64,000 nucleotides of DNA from Rutpela maculata (Eukaryota > Arthropoda > Insecta > Coleoptera > Cerambycidae), in the NCBI GenBank assembly GCA_936432065.2, contig OW386292.2, forward strand, positions 14,786,918 to 14,850,917, in the 5' to 3' direction. The notes below the pieces were generated by a model. It ran no database searches. It saw nothing but the letters and a program-made list of their open reading frames with translations, and was not told the DNA's origin. This document shows, piece by piece, positions 1-12,240 of this stretch. Position 1 is the stretch's first letter. Every line of letters begins with the position of its first letter. The position numbers and the translations under genes are program-made.

Positions 1-606
1 TATCAGTAGGCGTGAAATAGAGTATTTCATTAGTTTGTGTTGAGAGAAACTTGAAATTGATCATTAGGTGGTTAAAAAAAAATGAAATAATACGTTAGAT
101 GGGGCAAGATACCGCGCGCGGTGAGCGCCTGGACGCTACGGTACACTTAAAAGGCCAAGCTGATAGGTTTTGTCCCATGGTATTGTCAGCTGACACTTCT
201 TAATTGTTTTTTTATATCGTAAACTGTCATATAAATGAATTTCAGCTTTGTTGAAATAACGACGTGTTTTTCGTACATATTAACTAGGACAGCTGACAAC
301 CTTCGCTCCTTACCCTATGCAGCTGACATATATTTTTTTTCATTTATATTACATAAATAAACTATTTATAGTTTAATAGCCTTGCTGGATTGACGCGAAA
401 AACGAAATTATTTTACCGGATGCGCAGCCTCCCACGCCCTCCATCTCTGCGATTGAAGTAGCTGACACCCGATTCTTCGACAAGCAATGAAAAAACAACC
501 TGTACTGAAAAAATGAGCTTTGTTGAAATGATGTGATTAAATTTGACGCTATCTCCCGGACCATAAGTTCGATTCCACAGTTTAAAGAAAATTTTTAGAC
601 TATTTG
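1..606. other. Unassigned A/T-rich stretch with CAGCTGAC motifs
   Basis: No gene is seen. The word AGCTGACA or CAGCTGAC recurs several times (near 187, 292, 320 and 460). A phrase resembling ATATAAATGAA...CAGCTT...TTGAAAT near 230-260 resembles one near 43230-43265, so this is probably the edge of the same repeat family that fills 42.3-43.3 kb. Confidence 0.35.
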
Positions 607-639
607 ATTTTTTAGGGCCATTTTTAATTTTCCACCTAG

Positions 640-1330
640 TATGTCATCCGACTTCAACCAAACTTGGATCGCTATCAAATACCTCTATTATGTCCATTCA
701 GAGTAAAACAAAACTTATTTCAGTCATTGGCGTGCATTTTTATTAAGAAAAAAAGATGTCGATTTTTCTAGAAGTTATATTAGGCATTGTTTTATTGAAA
801 AACGAATGCAATATTATTGATCAGCATTCTGTTGAACCCTCATATCCAAAATCAATAACTTGGAAACGAATTGTTTATCGAAAAAAAGAAATTCCTCATT
901 TTGTATTTAAATTCACTTTTTCTCCCACCTGATATCATCGATAATTCCAAATTGGGCATGTGTCAATGGCACTGGATGATAGAAATAGTGAATATAAATA
1001 GAAAATGAGGAATTACTTTTTTTCGAAAATCAATTCGTTTCCAAGTTATTGATTATTTAATGTTTAAAAAGGGCAATTTTAAAGGAGCCGTAATTCGAAA
1101 GCCACACATCAAAATGTTATTAAATTTTGAACTATGGGGGTTCTAGAGTATGCCGATAAATAATATTGCATTAGTTTTTCAATAAAAAAATGCCTAATAT
1201 GGCTTCTAGAAAAATCGACCTCCTTTTTCTTAATAAAAATGCACGCCAATGAAATAAGTTTTGTTTTACTCAGAAAATACATAATAAAGGTCTGATACCG
1301 ATCTAAATTTGGTTAAAATCGGATGACTAA
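640..1330. repeat. Foldback element (long inverted repeat)
   Basis: The left arm from about 642 (GTCATCCGACTT...) is repeated inverted and ends at about 1327 (...AAATCGGATGAC). Matching blocks follow in mirrored order: the TTGGCGTGCATTTTTATTAA block (730-750 and 1230-1250), the TTCTAGAAG block, and the inner pair CTTGGAAACGAATTG (860-875) with CAATTCGTTTCCAAG (1031-1045). The whole segment is one imperfect palindrome without an open reading frame, typical of a foldback or MITE-type element. Confidence 0.8.
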
Positions 1331-1946
1331 TAACTGAGATGTGGAGGGGGGGGGGGTGTCATTAAAAGTGGGACCCCTCTAGAAACTATGGCTTCTCTAA
1401 GGATTTCGCTGACACCCGGTATAATGAACTCCGTTTCCCTAAATTCAAAAAAAGTAATGACATCTAATACCACTCGATATAAAATTTATTACTTAATAAA
1501 TTTCCTCTCTACAGCATATCGTTGAGTTTTTCATCACAGATTATACCATTTATTAGATAAACGCTGAAAATAAATTCGCCATCATGTTTTGTTTGGAAAA
1601 TATTGCAAAGCACTCTGGATAAAATGTCATTAGTTTGCAAACGGCATAAACGTGACGCAATCAGCTTAAGGGATGATTCCCTTTATAGGCACACTTAGGG
1701 TCAACCCACGTGAGCCTACGATAAAGAAAAATATTCTTTCCTGTTATTATCAGACCATTCGCACCAGGGCTTACGATGTAGGCGGTGTAAGAAAATATCT
1801 TGGAATAAGCTAATCTGTAATTTGGGCCGTCTTTATATAATGAGCTTAAAAATACTATGTGCTCCTGAACAACATATCATAATACCTACTGTGTGAGCTT
1901 CATCTGTTTTCAAAGATGGCGGCCAAGTTATTGTCGATGTGTTTAT
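1331..1946. other. Unassigned stretch
   Basis: I see no coding region and no repeat structure beyond the poly-G run at 1347-1356. A/T-rich spacer. Confidence 0.3.
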
Positions 1947-2802
1947 TTAAGGATTTGCAGAGTGAGAGGGAAATATGCGTTTATTTACGGTTTATTATAA
2001 ATACCTAAAAAATCATAAACGGTAGTCTTTTAAATAGTTTCAGGTACTTCTCATTGCTCTAAGGAATACAACCATATTAGTGGAAGACCAGACCCTCTGA
2101 ATTCGACACCCTCTATACAACTCGCGAACACCCACCTAAAAAATAGGTAATCTTATGTAAAATAACCTGCTAAACTTGATTTTTGAATTCGCCCATTGAT
2201 TTGAGATTGCCAAAATGACCAAATTGGCAATTTTCTAAAAAAAAATGAAAATGATGTGTTATTTTTTGTTTTTCATATAACACGTCATATATTTTTTATT
2301 TTACTTCAGAATTTTTTAATTTTTTTACATAATATTCTCTAACTATTCTTTGATATGTTGAAAGTAAAAAACTTTACCTAAAAAATAATTAGGTGGCAAA
2401 AAAAATAACAATTTTTCTTTGACGCAAAATCTTTAAAATTTGCAGAGTAAAATGTCCGATCGAGGTATCTTTTTTATTTTTAAAGTTAGGTGCCTACTAT
2501 AACCGAAGAAAATGTACCGAATGAACTAAATAAAATCTTTTATAAGAAGTTTTTTTGAAATTTTGCTCCCTTATCGAAATATTCATTGAATGTTTCAGCG
2601 TCCGAACAAATGCGCGCTACTATGAATCGGCCGCAATCGCATCTAGAGCTAAACGCAGGCACGTGCCGGGTGATTATTATTTTCCAGTGTCCATTTATGT
2701 TAAGTTGAAAGTGCTTTTTGTCTCAGTCCTTATATTTAGTGCGTTATAAACACTTAGTTTGGCATAATAAATTATAATTACGCAGATAGGAAATCAAAGA
2801 AA

Positions 2803-3425
2803 ACAAGCTAAAAACGTACTCTTCGCCTGTTCACTGGATTTTTATATAATTGTTATACATTTAATAGGATACTTTTCGCAGTTTTTTGTATAATACTTTT
2901 AGGCATTTTTAATTTTATAGTACGATCTTAGTTGGTGAAAGACTTGGTAAAAAAACTATACCAAACTCCATTTGGGTTTCGAACCCCGGACCCTTGGATT
3001 CCGAGTCAAAAGAACTACACCACCACCTTACACGTAAAAAAATGTAAATTTTTACATTATAAGACATGAGCTAAAATCATATTTTCACGGTTGTATATTA
3101 CATTATGAAATGTATATTTGTAAAATATATAAATATTCAGATATTAAAATGAAATATCATTTCACCAGATTTCTATTCAATTACAAAAACATAAAAATTA
3201 AAATTTTTTTTTTTCAAATTTAAATCATTAATAACATTTTTATTTACCGATCGATTTTGTTCAAATAGAGTTCTTCCTCTAGCTAACACTAATTTACTGT
3301 CCAAATTTGAGTACAATCGGAATTTTCTTTCTTGAGTTATCGTGCTTACAAGAAACGTGACGGACGGACAGACAGACGGACATTTTGAAAGTTATTCAGA
3401 ATTCGTTCACTAACACAATGGTATG
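2803..3425 (-). repeat. tRNA-like SINE family, copy A
   Basis: The block beginning ACAAGCTAAAAACGTACTCT is repeated at 20431-20960 and inverted at 21000-21665. On the minus strand it contains a tRNA-like B box (GGTTCGAAACCC, complement of 2974-2985) below a GGTGGTGTAG segment that could be an A box. The plus-strand right part ends with GACGGACGGACAGAC, and AACACAATG at the edge is shared by all copies. It is too degenerate to be a tRNA gene. Orientation is inferred from the B box. Confidence 0.5.
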
Positions 3426-3908
3426 AACATTTTTTATCTGCGAGCGATATTTACGGTTTTAGAAATGTACCGATCAAATGCAAAATCCGATGACATTTCT
3501 GTGGCTCTAAAACAATATTTAGAACAGAAAAATTTATTTTTATCACTAAATCCAGTTTACCATGCACAATGTAGAAGATCGTATACCCGAACTGCTTATA
3601 AAAGAAAATCAGAAATTGTAAATCCTAGTACAGAGAATACAAGTAAAAAGGGCATTTCTGCAATGTGCTATTTACAAGACAGCCTACCAAATTAAACCCA
3701 GAATTCCGAATGTTTTAGATTGTACCTAAAGGAGGAAATCTTATTTCCAAAGATGATTTCAAAAAGCCCAAAACCCAATTTTATTGAGTTAACTCCATTT
3801 TGTAAAAAAGTAAATTATATAACTGTACCTACTACAAGCTGCAAGGGTAGCAAAGCAAACGTGCAATGTAACATAAGTTGTTTATGCGAAGGAAAATGTA
3901 ATCTTTAG
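3423..3908 (+). pseudogene. Broken transposon ORF with C-terminal cysteine cluster
   Basis: Two adjacent open segments, 3423-3695 and 3720-3908, look like pieces of one coding sequence interrupted by a stop. The first has a VYHAQCRRSYT motif reminiscent of the HxxC-type start of some transposon-associated proteins. The second has a KPNFIELTPF stretch and ends in a cysteine-rich tail (CKGS...C...CLCEGKC). That tail resembles the end of the minus-strand ORF at 62066-62428 (CKSSGLKC...CLECKNLC). It sits inside the TIR element 2113-4586, which supports an element-borne rather than host origin. The molecular role is not known to me. Confidence 0.45.
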
Positions 3909-5009
3909 TACCCACTTGCTGTTATAATTAATGAAAACATATTTTTTAATGTGTATGTTTCGAGATTATCTACATAATTTTATAACATTTAATTGCAAAT
4001 AGAAACTAAACAATCCGTAGACTCACTTGATCGCTTAAACGACACCACAGATGGGCGACGTTAACAGAAGTTATGCTTTAAATTAATGCGGACGAGTTGC
4101 GCGGCCTCATTCAACAGCGTCATCTCGTTACATGAGCCGAATTTCAAAAAAATCTCTATAAAAAAGTTTGTTTAAAGTATATGGAACATTTTTCTCGTTT
4201 ATACTATAACTCTCTCTTTAAAAATAAAAAAGTCACCTCGATCGGGTATTTTTCAATGCAAATTTTAAAAAACCGCGACAATAGAGGGTAATTATATTTT
4301 TTTTAGGCACTATATTATTAGTTACACTATATTCTTTGCCGTCAGCCTGTCTAAGAATATTGGAGGGATAATGTGTAAAATATTGGTCTAAATCGGAATT
4401 AAAATAAAAAAGATATGATGTGGTATGTGCAAAACAAAAATTAACACATAATTTTAAAATTTTTCAAAAAATTTGCGAATTAACCGATTTTGCAATCTCA
4501 AATTAACGGATGAACTCAAAAATCAAATCTAGAAAGTCATTTTTCATATCATCTGTTTTTTAGGTGGGTGTTCGCGAGTTGTATAGACTACTTTTAAAAT
4601 GCTTCCTACAGATTGGCTGCTCTCCGACACAGTTTTTATCATAGATTTTGTATGTAGTTAAAGGCCATGCTTTAATACTAAAATTAGGAACTATTTTCAT
4701 AGACAAAAATATATATAGTTGTGTTCGCTAGAATAATATCTAAAACAGTTTTAAGATTATACAATGTTAGGTTTTTTAAATATTTATAAGTCGAGTAATT
4801 AAGTAAACGCATATTTCCCTCTCACTCTGTAAAATCTTACCTAAAATGCGCAGAACGTTTAACTGATTCAAAGTAGATCTATTTTCTATTTTACGATATG
4901 TTCATAATTCAGAGATCATTTTTTCATGAAAATTTTTCTCCGCCGCGCGCCGTACAGTGGTTCAAAAATTCTGAAAAGGGCATAGCAGGATAAGCATGCA
5001 AAATCTACC

Positions 5010-7095
5010 TCCAAACAAAATTTTGTTTGTTATCAACTATTTGAAGGGGCTTACCCTAAGTATGATTTTCCCAAAATTTCAAGCCTGCAGCTGCCATATT
5101 GGAGGAATGGTGGGGAGTTTTTTGATTTTCCTTTTTTAAAATTTTCTTGGATACCGTTGTACGAAAAAATCCGAAAAAAATTGCAGTTATTACTTACTTG
5201 TTGGACTATTTACCCAATTTTTTTCATAATTTTTAAATGCACGTATGCAAAAAAAATTTGCAAATTTTTGCACACAATTTTTTGGCACTTTAAGAAAGAA
5301 GGCCACTCTAGATTTTTCATTGTAAATTACTCATTTATCAAGGCCTATTCTCAAATTCTTTTCATATTTTAAAAAAATGTGGAAGGTAGTTAAAAAAACG
5401 AAAAACTGCATTACCGACCATTCTCTTATACGCGCCTCACTATCATATCTCATGTCTTGTTAACAAATATACAGGATGTTTTTCGTTTTTTTAACTATTT
5501 CCACATTTTTAAAAATATAAAAAAATTTGAAAATAGGCTTTGATAAATGAGTAATTTATAATGAAAAATCCAGAGTGGCCTTCTTTCTTAAAGTGCCAAA
5601 AAATTATGTGCAAAAATTTGCAATTTTTTTTGCATAGGAAATTTGCATTTAAAAATTATGAAAAAAATTGGGTACATAGTCCAACATGTACTAGTACAGT
5701 ACCTACACTCAAAGAAATAGTATGGGTAAATTCAACAAAAAAAAATGGTTTACTAACAATATCGTTAATTTTGTTAAACCAAACTATATTGATGGTATTT
5801 TTAAACAAGAGGTGATTGTTATTTTAATTAATAAAAAGTTGTCGTACAACAAAACAAACATTAACTTAAAAAATAGATGAATAAGACTATTATTTTGTTC
5901 GTCTGACTATTATTTTGTTGAATTCTGTCAAATTAAACTAGATAATAGTATACTTTATTTTTAACTATTATCGAATTGTAATTCTAACCCAGTATTAGTT
6001 CGCTGTACTATTGTACTTGGTAGACAAACCAATATTATTGTCGTCTTCTAGAAGTTCTAAAAGAATTACCATAAAATTTGCTTGCTTACCACGTAGTCTA
6101 TTACAGAAATTATTCCCAGATGACGCCACATACAAATCACTGACAATAATCAATCATGCATTATCTTACACTCTTATGAATTTATAGAAAATTAATAACA
6201 TGATTGCAGTGTTCAAATTCTCTCAAGGATCATCGATATATTTGGATGGATCTTATAAACGATCTCTAATCTTTGGTTTGGGTGGTCTGATGTCTCAATA
6301 CTGCGATTTGGGCTAACCAAAAAAAACTTCATCATACAATAAAGTGTAGATCAACCTAAAAATTAGTTGGTGAACAAAAAACAAAGTCGTTGTACTATTT
6401 AATTATAGACCAAATTGAAAATGGTTAGTGAACATAAAAAAATGGCATTGTACTATTTAATTTGTTACATATCTCCGAAATTATTAATCCTACATCAATA
6501 AACAAAAAATATAATTAATTCCCAGTTTGTACTTTCTGTAATTGGTCCGTAACATTTTTTCGATAAAGTAATACTTTTCGACATTCTTGATGCAAGCTGT
6601 TTGGAAATACCTTTTTTTTTTTAAGCTAAAATGGTGATTTTGAAGTCGTTATAACTTAAAAACTATCAATTTATGTAAAAAATTGCATAGAACCTTTTCT
6701 TCTTAAAATTTGATTCTATTTCAGCTCCAATAAATATATATATTTTTTAAGTGCCACCCCCTGAGAGGGGGTGGCATCCACCCCCTATAAATTAGCAAGC
6801 CCTCGCACAATATAGAAACTTTTCTGTGAAGCATTTACTATTATACTGCCAAAAATGAACGAAATCCGTTCAATATGACATTATTCTGAAGTCAAAACCT
6901 CTAGTTACTGTACTATACGTAACAACTGTGAATTGTTTTCGGACTTTTTCGTACAACGGTATCCGAGAAAATTTTAAAAAACGAAAATCAAAAACCCCCC
7001 CACCACTCCCCCAATATGGGGACAGGCTTGAAATTTTGGGAAAATCATGTTTAGGGTAAGCCCCTTCAAATAGCTGATAACAAACAAAATTTTCA
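5010..7095. repeat. Composite inverted-repeat element
   Basis: The outer arms are 5015-5170 (TTGTTTGTTATCAACTATTTG...) and 6945-7095 (its inverse, CAAATAGCTGATAACAAACAA). Both carry the inverse pair CTTACCCTAAG and GGGTAAGCCCCTTC. Nested next to the left arm is a second palindrome, 5200-5405 against 5478-5690, sharing CAAATTTTTGCACA and GGCCACTCTAGATTTTTCAT. The remainder (5700-6480) is unassigned A/T-rich sequence, and 6483-6930 is a dispersed repeat listed separately. Confidence 0.7.
6483..6930 (+). repeat. Dispersed repeat family R1, copy 1 (empty-site copy)
   Basis: Starting ATTATTAATCCTACATCAAT, this block is repeated inverted at 28091-28550 and direct at 28912-29690. Shared landmarks include GTGCCACCCCCTGAGAGGGG (6750-6770), CTATAAATTA, CCAAAAATGAACGAAAT and TCAATATGACATTA. 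This copy reads straight through CTGTAATTGG at 6537-6546, the point where the 28.9-kb copy is interrupted by a nested element. Confidence 0.8.
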
Positions 7096-10000
7096 AAAAT
7101 ATTGAAAAATGTCTAGGAGTGTCGGGGGAGGGGTATATTTAAAATTAAGATACAGGGATGAAACTTTAGATTTTTGTAAATTGAGCTATATGAAATACAT
7201 GGTCGTTAGAAGGTTGTGTCAGCTCAAATTTCATGATTTATTCCAGGAATTACCAAAATTTAGAATTCCACTTGATTTACAAGACTTTAAATCATATTTG
7301 ATCAAGAGATGCCAAAGCTTATATTTTTTTATTTCTAGCACTGGCTAATGCTGTTTCATGAGCTGACAAGCATTTTTTGAGATTTTAAGCGATAAACTCT
7401 TTTTAAAATTTTTCCAAAACAAAGAATAAAAATTACGAGCAGTAAGTTTGACGCTATGTGGCGTTCACACACCAAATTCCCCAAACAAATATCTGTGAAA
7501 TGGCAGTTATTTAGATTATATAAATTACTATAAATAAATCCAATTTATTCAGTATTTTAAATAAGTCTAAAGCCTTTTAACGATCTTATTACATCAACTT
7601 GTAGATGAATAAACATTTAGTACAAGAAATATGAGGTATTTTGTATTTTAAATATGTCCAAAATACGCAATGACTAAATTTTGGGGATTTTCAATATAAA
7701 CTGGTTCACACTCGAAACGTACAGTTCATCTCACAAATATAAAAAATGCCATAAAATCACTCACGCCGGTAGTTTATACACAGTGGTAATTGGTCCACAT
7801 CATTCAGGATAAATTCCTATCGTCAAAATAGCTTCTTCTTTTCAAAATTCCTAAAATGGATTGTGACTACGATATTTGATAGTGGAGCGCAAGTGTGAGG
7901 AATTATGTTCGAGTTATAACCACTTTATAATTCAAAATGGTTCGTGGTCATGTGCCTCTTTTTAAATTACCCATAAAATTGACATCAAATTTTGCCACTT
8001 TACCCATAATCGTGACCACAGACCCATTTTGTGTGATTTAACTGTTCAGGTGTCGTTTGCGTAAATTTACGTAAACTCATTCTGATCCTAATTTTTAATT
8101 GACATTAGTAAGTAATGTTTTTCCAAAAAAATATATATATTTTTGTTTAAATATTATATAAGGGATAAATATATATGTTAGCTTCGAATAAAACACATTT
8201 TGGATAGTTTTCTTACTCAATGAATATGTAACTAATTAAAATCTCACAAGAAACTGGACCGTTCAAAATGTGTTCTATTTTTCACAGAAATACCCAGTGT
8301 ATCATACCCATGTCATAAGAAATAGTGCAATCAATATAACAACGAAATTGTATATTGGTAACACTGTTAATCCTGAAAACAAAATGACTGCTATATTATA
8401 GGTTAGATATTTTCAGAAATAATATGTTGTCTATTTAGAAATATATATGTAAATATCTAAAATGGTAATTGTCTTGTACTCTAGACAGCTTTTTCGTGAT
8501 TTCTTAAACAACTCATTTTTGAGATGCACTATGAGAATCTGCAATTAGGCCCAGACTAGCAACATTTGAAAACGATGACTACATGTTGAGTTTTATGTAC
8601 CACTTGACACCAAAAACACTTCGTCTAATTTATCCAGCAGAGTGCTAGACGTGAGTTATGAAAACATCTAGATAATTTTTCTGTTTTTCTTTGTGGAATT
8701 TTCTGTCACATACTAGTCTGGTCAACGAAAGAGTTGTAGAAAACATGGAGGAGAATTTTCCTTCCTTTTCCTCTTCAGGAATGTGTTGGGGGGTAGTTAG
8801 GAGGTAAACATACTAAAATTCCCCGCCCCCTAGCCCCGCCGCTTCAGAGGGGGAGGGGGTGGAAGTAGTACTTACGTCGAGTGTTGTAAAATAAAGATTG
8901 TTTTGTGACTGTGATTTATTAGCACACCACGATAAACCGCTTTGATAGAAATATTCAAGGCACTTAAATTAATGTATTTATTAATTATCTATTTTGGCTG
9001 GTGAATATCTCGTAAACTATAACACATAGGAAATGAATATAAATGTGCTTGTAGGAAATTTAATTATGTTTAATTTTGAATAGATTACCTTTTTCGGTTC
9101 GACGTATCGTTTCCGTTTATAAGCGAAGAATCGAAAAAAGAAACTCTTTCCACCCCACTTTCGGTCAAATTACAAATTATTCATCTAACTAATAATAAGT
9201 AACCTACTTTAGTTCCAAAAACAGCCTTTAACTGTTCCTTTCACAGTCACAGGCGTACAAGTAATTTTTCAGTAATATACCGGATAATGAAATACATATG
9301 TGGCAGAAAATCCCAGAGGGAAAAACAAAAAATAGGAGACTGCCACAGCTTATATTTAGATGTACATCTAGCTAAATACAATGTACAGGATGTTGCAAAT
9401 TTGACGTCACTCCTCTGTTATTCTGGTTGAGTGTAAGAGCAGTCTTTGGACTGAACTCCGCCTAATAAAGTCACTATTATTATTATTATTATTCTCCGCG
9501 AAGGTGACTGCTAACCCAAATTATGATAATATCAAGCGCTAGGCGCCCGGACTATGCATTGAATTTTTTTTTCAGGCCATTGGAAAACTATATTTTTCAA
9601 AATAAAAATTCTAATGGTACTCATTTTTATTTTGTTTGTATAAAAGTTGTGGAAAAAATATCTAAAATCGTATAAGATCGGAACATTTAGTCGTAGGTAC
9701 AGGGAGATCGAGAAAGACTAAACGTGCCGCTCCCTAAAGATTGTTTTGTGCCGCCTACATACTGCTTACATATGTACTATTTTCTGGTACTTTCAACATT
9801 TTCACGTTGGCGACAGTAACCTTAAATATAATCAATTACAGTATTTACACAAAATGCAAGTTTCTTTATTAACTTGCCACACGAGTGACAGTGAACTGAT
9901 TGCGTTGAAAAACACTGATTTATTAGTCAGAAAGGGAAATAAATGATAAATCAAACACAAGCCAATAATAATAACATTCACGAAAATGTCAGACATCAGA

Positions 10001-10309
10001 TTGGTAACAGTGACTAGCAACATAGGGAATTAGTTTTAATAATGTATGTAGAATAGAAATCGATTTTGATAATTTTAGTGACTTTTCCGTGTGACGTCAC
10101 GTTCAATCTTTCTCGATCTCTCGGTAGTTAAGAATACAAAAATTTCAATGTTTTCGAGAGCCATTATAATATTTTAAATGTGTCTAACTCAATTCTTAAA
10201 ACTCTCTACGTACAAATCCGAATTTCAGTAGTTGCAGCAAGTCACTGCCGTTTTTGAGACACATTCAAATAATGAAAGTTTGATATTTTTGTTATGATTT
10301 AAATTTTTT
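7096..10309. other. Unassigned 3.2-kb A/T-rich stretch with (ATT)n
   Basis: No coding exon, RNA gene or long inverted repeat is supported. A short ATT microsatellite lies at about 9473-9494. GTACAGGATGTTGC at 9381 resembles the TACAGGGTG ends of foldbacks elsewhere but has no visible partner. A GC-rich patch (8820-8870, CCCCGCCCCCTAGCCCCGCC) has no frame of interest. The small open frames here are unremarkable. Confidence 0.3.
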
Positions 10310-12240
10310 TTAAATAGTCCAGTCCACGGAGCGCTAAAATGGCCAGAATTTCTAACTTGAGTGCTAATGAATGGATTTTGATGAAATCTTATGCAATGTG
10401 TTTGTAATGACGTTAACAAAAAAATTAAAAAAAAAAATACAGTAGGAAATGATCGGAAGAGGTAGAAAACAACCCTTTTATCACGGGTTCCGTAACTTGA
10501 GGAACTAGGTAAAAAATGGAAAAGAAAATGTATTTACCTTTTTTGGTCCAAAATAAGATGTTTTTACTCTTGTGAACTTTTTCGAAAAATGCATATTTTT
10601 CGAGATATGCCCACTCGAAAATTCCTAAAAGTGGAGTAGGGGAAATATAAAAGTTGAAAAAGAAATCTTAAAAAAATCAGGTGAATGCATCATGGAAAAT
10701 TTTAATTTGCCACTTTTCTGTAAAGTACATTTTCACCGAGTTTTTCCGGAAAAACATGATATCTTTGACATTGTAGCGCTTTAAAATATGTAATTTAAAA
10801 ATTTGAAAAAATTCAAACGTATGCATTGAGGCCTTCTAAACATTTTTGTCTCTTGGGAATTTTTTTGTAACTTGCTAATTTTCCGACTTACAAGCAGTTT
10901 TTCACCACGATAAAAAATGTACTTTGTAATGAACTTTTTCGCGTTTTCATTTTAAAAATTATATTGAACCTTTAAAAATGGTATAACTATAGACATTTAA
11001 AATTTGTATTTATTGTGCGATTTGAATCAAATTATACTCAAGTGTAGAAGAAATTATGGTCTAATTATGACCAGAAAATCATTCATCTTCTACAAACTCC
11101 AAGCCACCTGCGGTACCAAAATATGCGGAAAAAATCAAAAAATCATATTAGGCATTTTTTTATCGGAAAATTTGTTAATGAAACTTGTTCAAAATTATAT
11201 AAAAATCAAAGTCCAAAGTTTAATTAAAATAAAAAAATATTGGAATTTTGATTAAAATAATGTCCAAGTGAGAAAATATCATTTTAATGGGTTTTTTTGT
11301 TTAGAAAACTGTACTATGACAATTTTGTTTGAAATTAAATCCAAGGTGCCAGGTAATTGTCAAGTAATTTGCAGTTTTTTTTTAAATAATTATTTTTAAA
11401 ATTTTTTAAATTTCAATTTTTAATTTTTTTTATTTTGATTAAATTCTGGACTCGAGGTTTTTGGAAAATTCTGAACAAGTTTCATTAACAAAATTTTCCG
11501 ATAAAAAAATGCCTAACATGATTTTTTTTATTTTTTCCGCATATTTTGGTACCGCAGGTGGCTTTGCATTCGTAGGAGGCGAATGTTCTTCTGGTCATAA
11601 TTAGGTCCTAATATGTTCTATATTTGAGTAAAGTTTGATTCAAATCACACAATAAATAAAAATTTTAGAGAGGTGCCCCGCTTTTAAATGGGTCACTCTG
11701 TAGGTTTCATATTTTTTTATGAGCGTGATTTATATATTATTATATAAATCACGCTCATTCGAATTTTCATTTATTTTTTAATGTGCAAAAAGTGTAGTAC
11801 ATTATTTATCGTGAAAAACTACATGTATCTCGGAAAATTAGCAAGTTACAAAAAAATTCCAAGAGATAATGTTTAGAAGGCCTCAATGCATACATATACA
11901 TCTGAATTTTTTCAAATTTTTAAATTACATATTTTTAAAGCGCTATAATGTCAAAGATGGGGGTAGTTTCTCATGTTTTTCCGGAAAAACTCGGTGAAAA
12001 TGCACTTTACAGATAAGTTGCAAATAAAATAAAATCTTGTATTTCGGTGATACATTCACCTGAATTTTTTAAGATTTCTTTTTCAACTTTTACATTTTCC
12101 CTTCCCCACTTTTAGGAATCTTCCAGTGGCCGTATCTCGAAAATATGCATTTTTTGAAAAAAAAGGGTAAAAATATTTTATTTTGGACCAAAAAAGGTAA
12201 TATATTATTATTTTTTTTTTTTCATTTTTGACCTAATTCT
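10310..12240. repeat. Large foldback element, about 1.9 kb
   Basis: The sequence 10520-10960 is repeated inverted at 11800-12225. Landmarks are CAAAATAAGATGTTTTTACTC, CATATTTTTCGAGATATG and TTTTTCCGGAAAAACATGA. The inner parts also pair: CCACCTGCGGTACCAAAATA (11104-11123) with TATTTTGGTACCGCAGGTGG (11544-11563). The left shoulder 10310-10510 (GTCCACGGAGCGCTAAAATG...) recurs as a direct copy at 36485-36660. The 83-codon open frame at 11004-11255 lies in an arm and is not a gene. Confidence 0.8.

Larger units (their letters stand above)
2113..4586. mobile_element. Inner TIR element with 30-bp ends
   Basis: The ends are exact inverted copies. CTATACAACTCGCGAACACC begins at 2113 and the inverse, GGTGTTCGCGAGTTGTATAG, ends at 4586. 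The repeat continues inward through CACCTAAAAAA. The interior carries a SINE-like repeat (2803-3425) and a broken coding fragment (3423-3908). No clear target-site duplication is seen, since the flanks are themselves repeat. Confidence 0.75.
1947..4840. mobile_element. Outer TIR element (2.9 kb) holding nested elements
   Basis: Terminal inverted repeats of about 65-70 bp are readable. The left end at 1953-1987 contains CAGAGTGAGAGGGAAATATG and the right end at 4803-4830 contains its inverse, CATATTTCCCTCTCACTCTG. A related single end, with CATATTTCCCTATCACTCTG, lies at 17490-17521. The interior is occupied by a second TIR element at 2113-4586. No transposase is recognisable, so this is a non-autonomous element or the target of later insertions. 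Confidence 0.65.
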
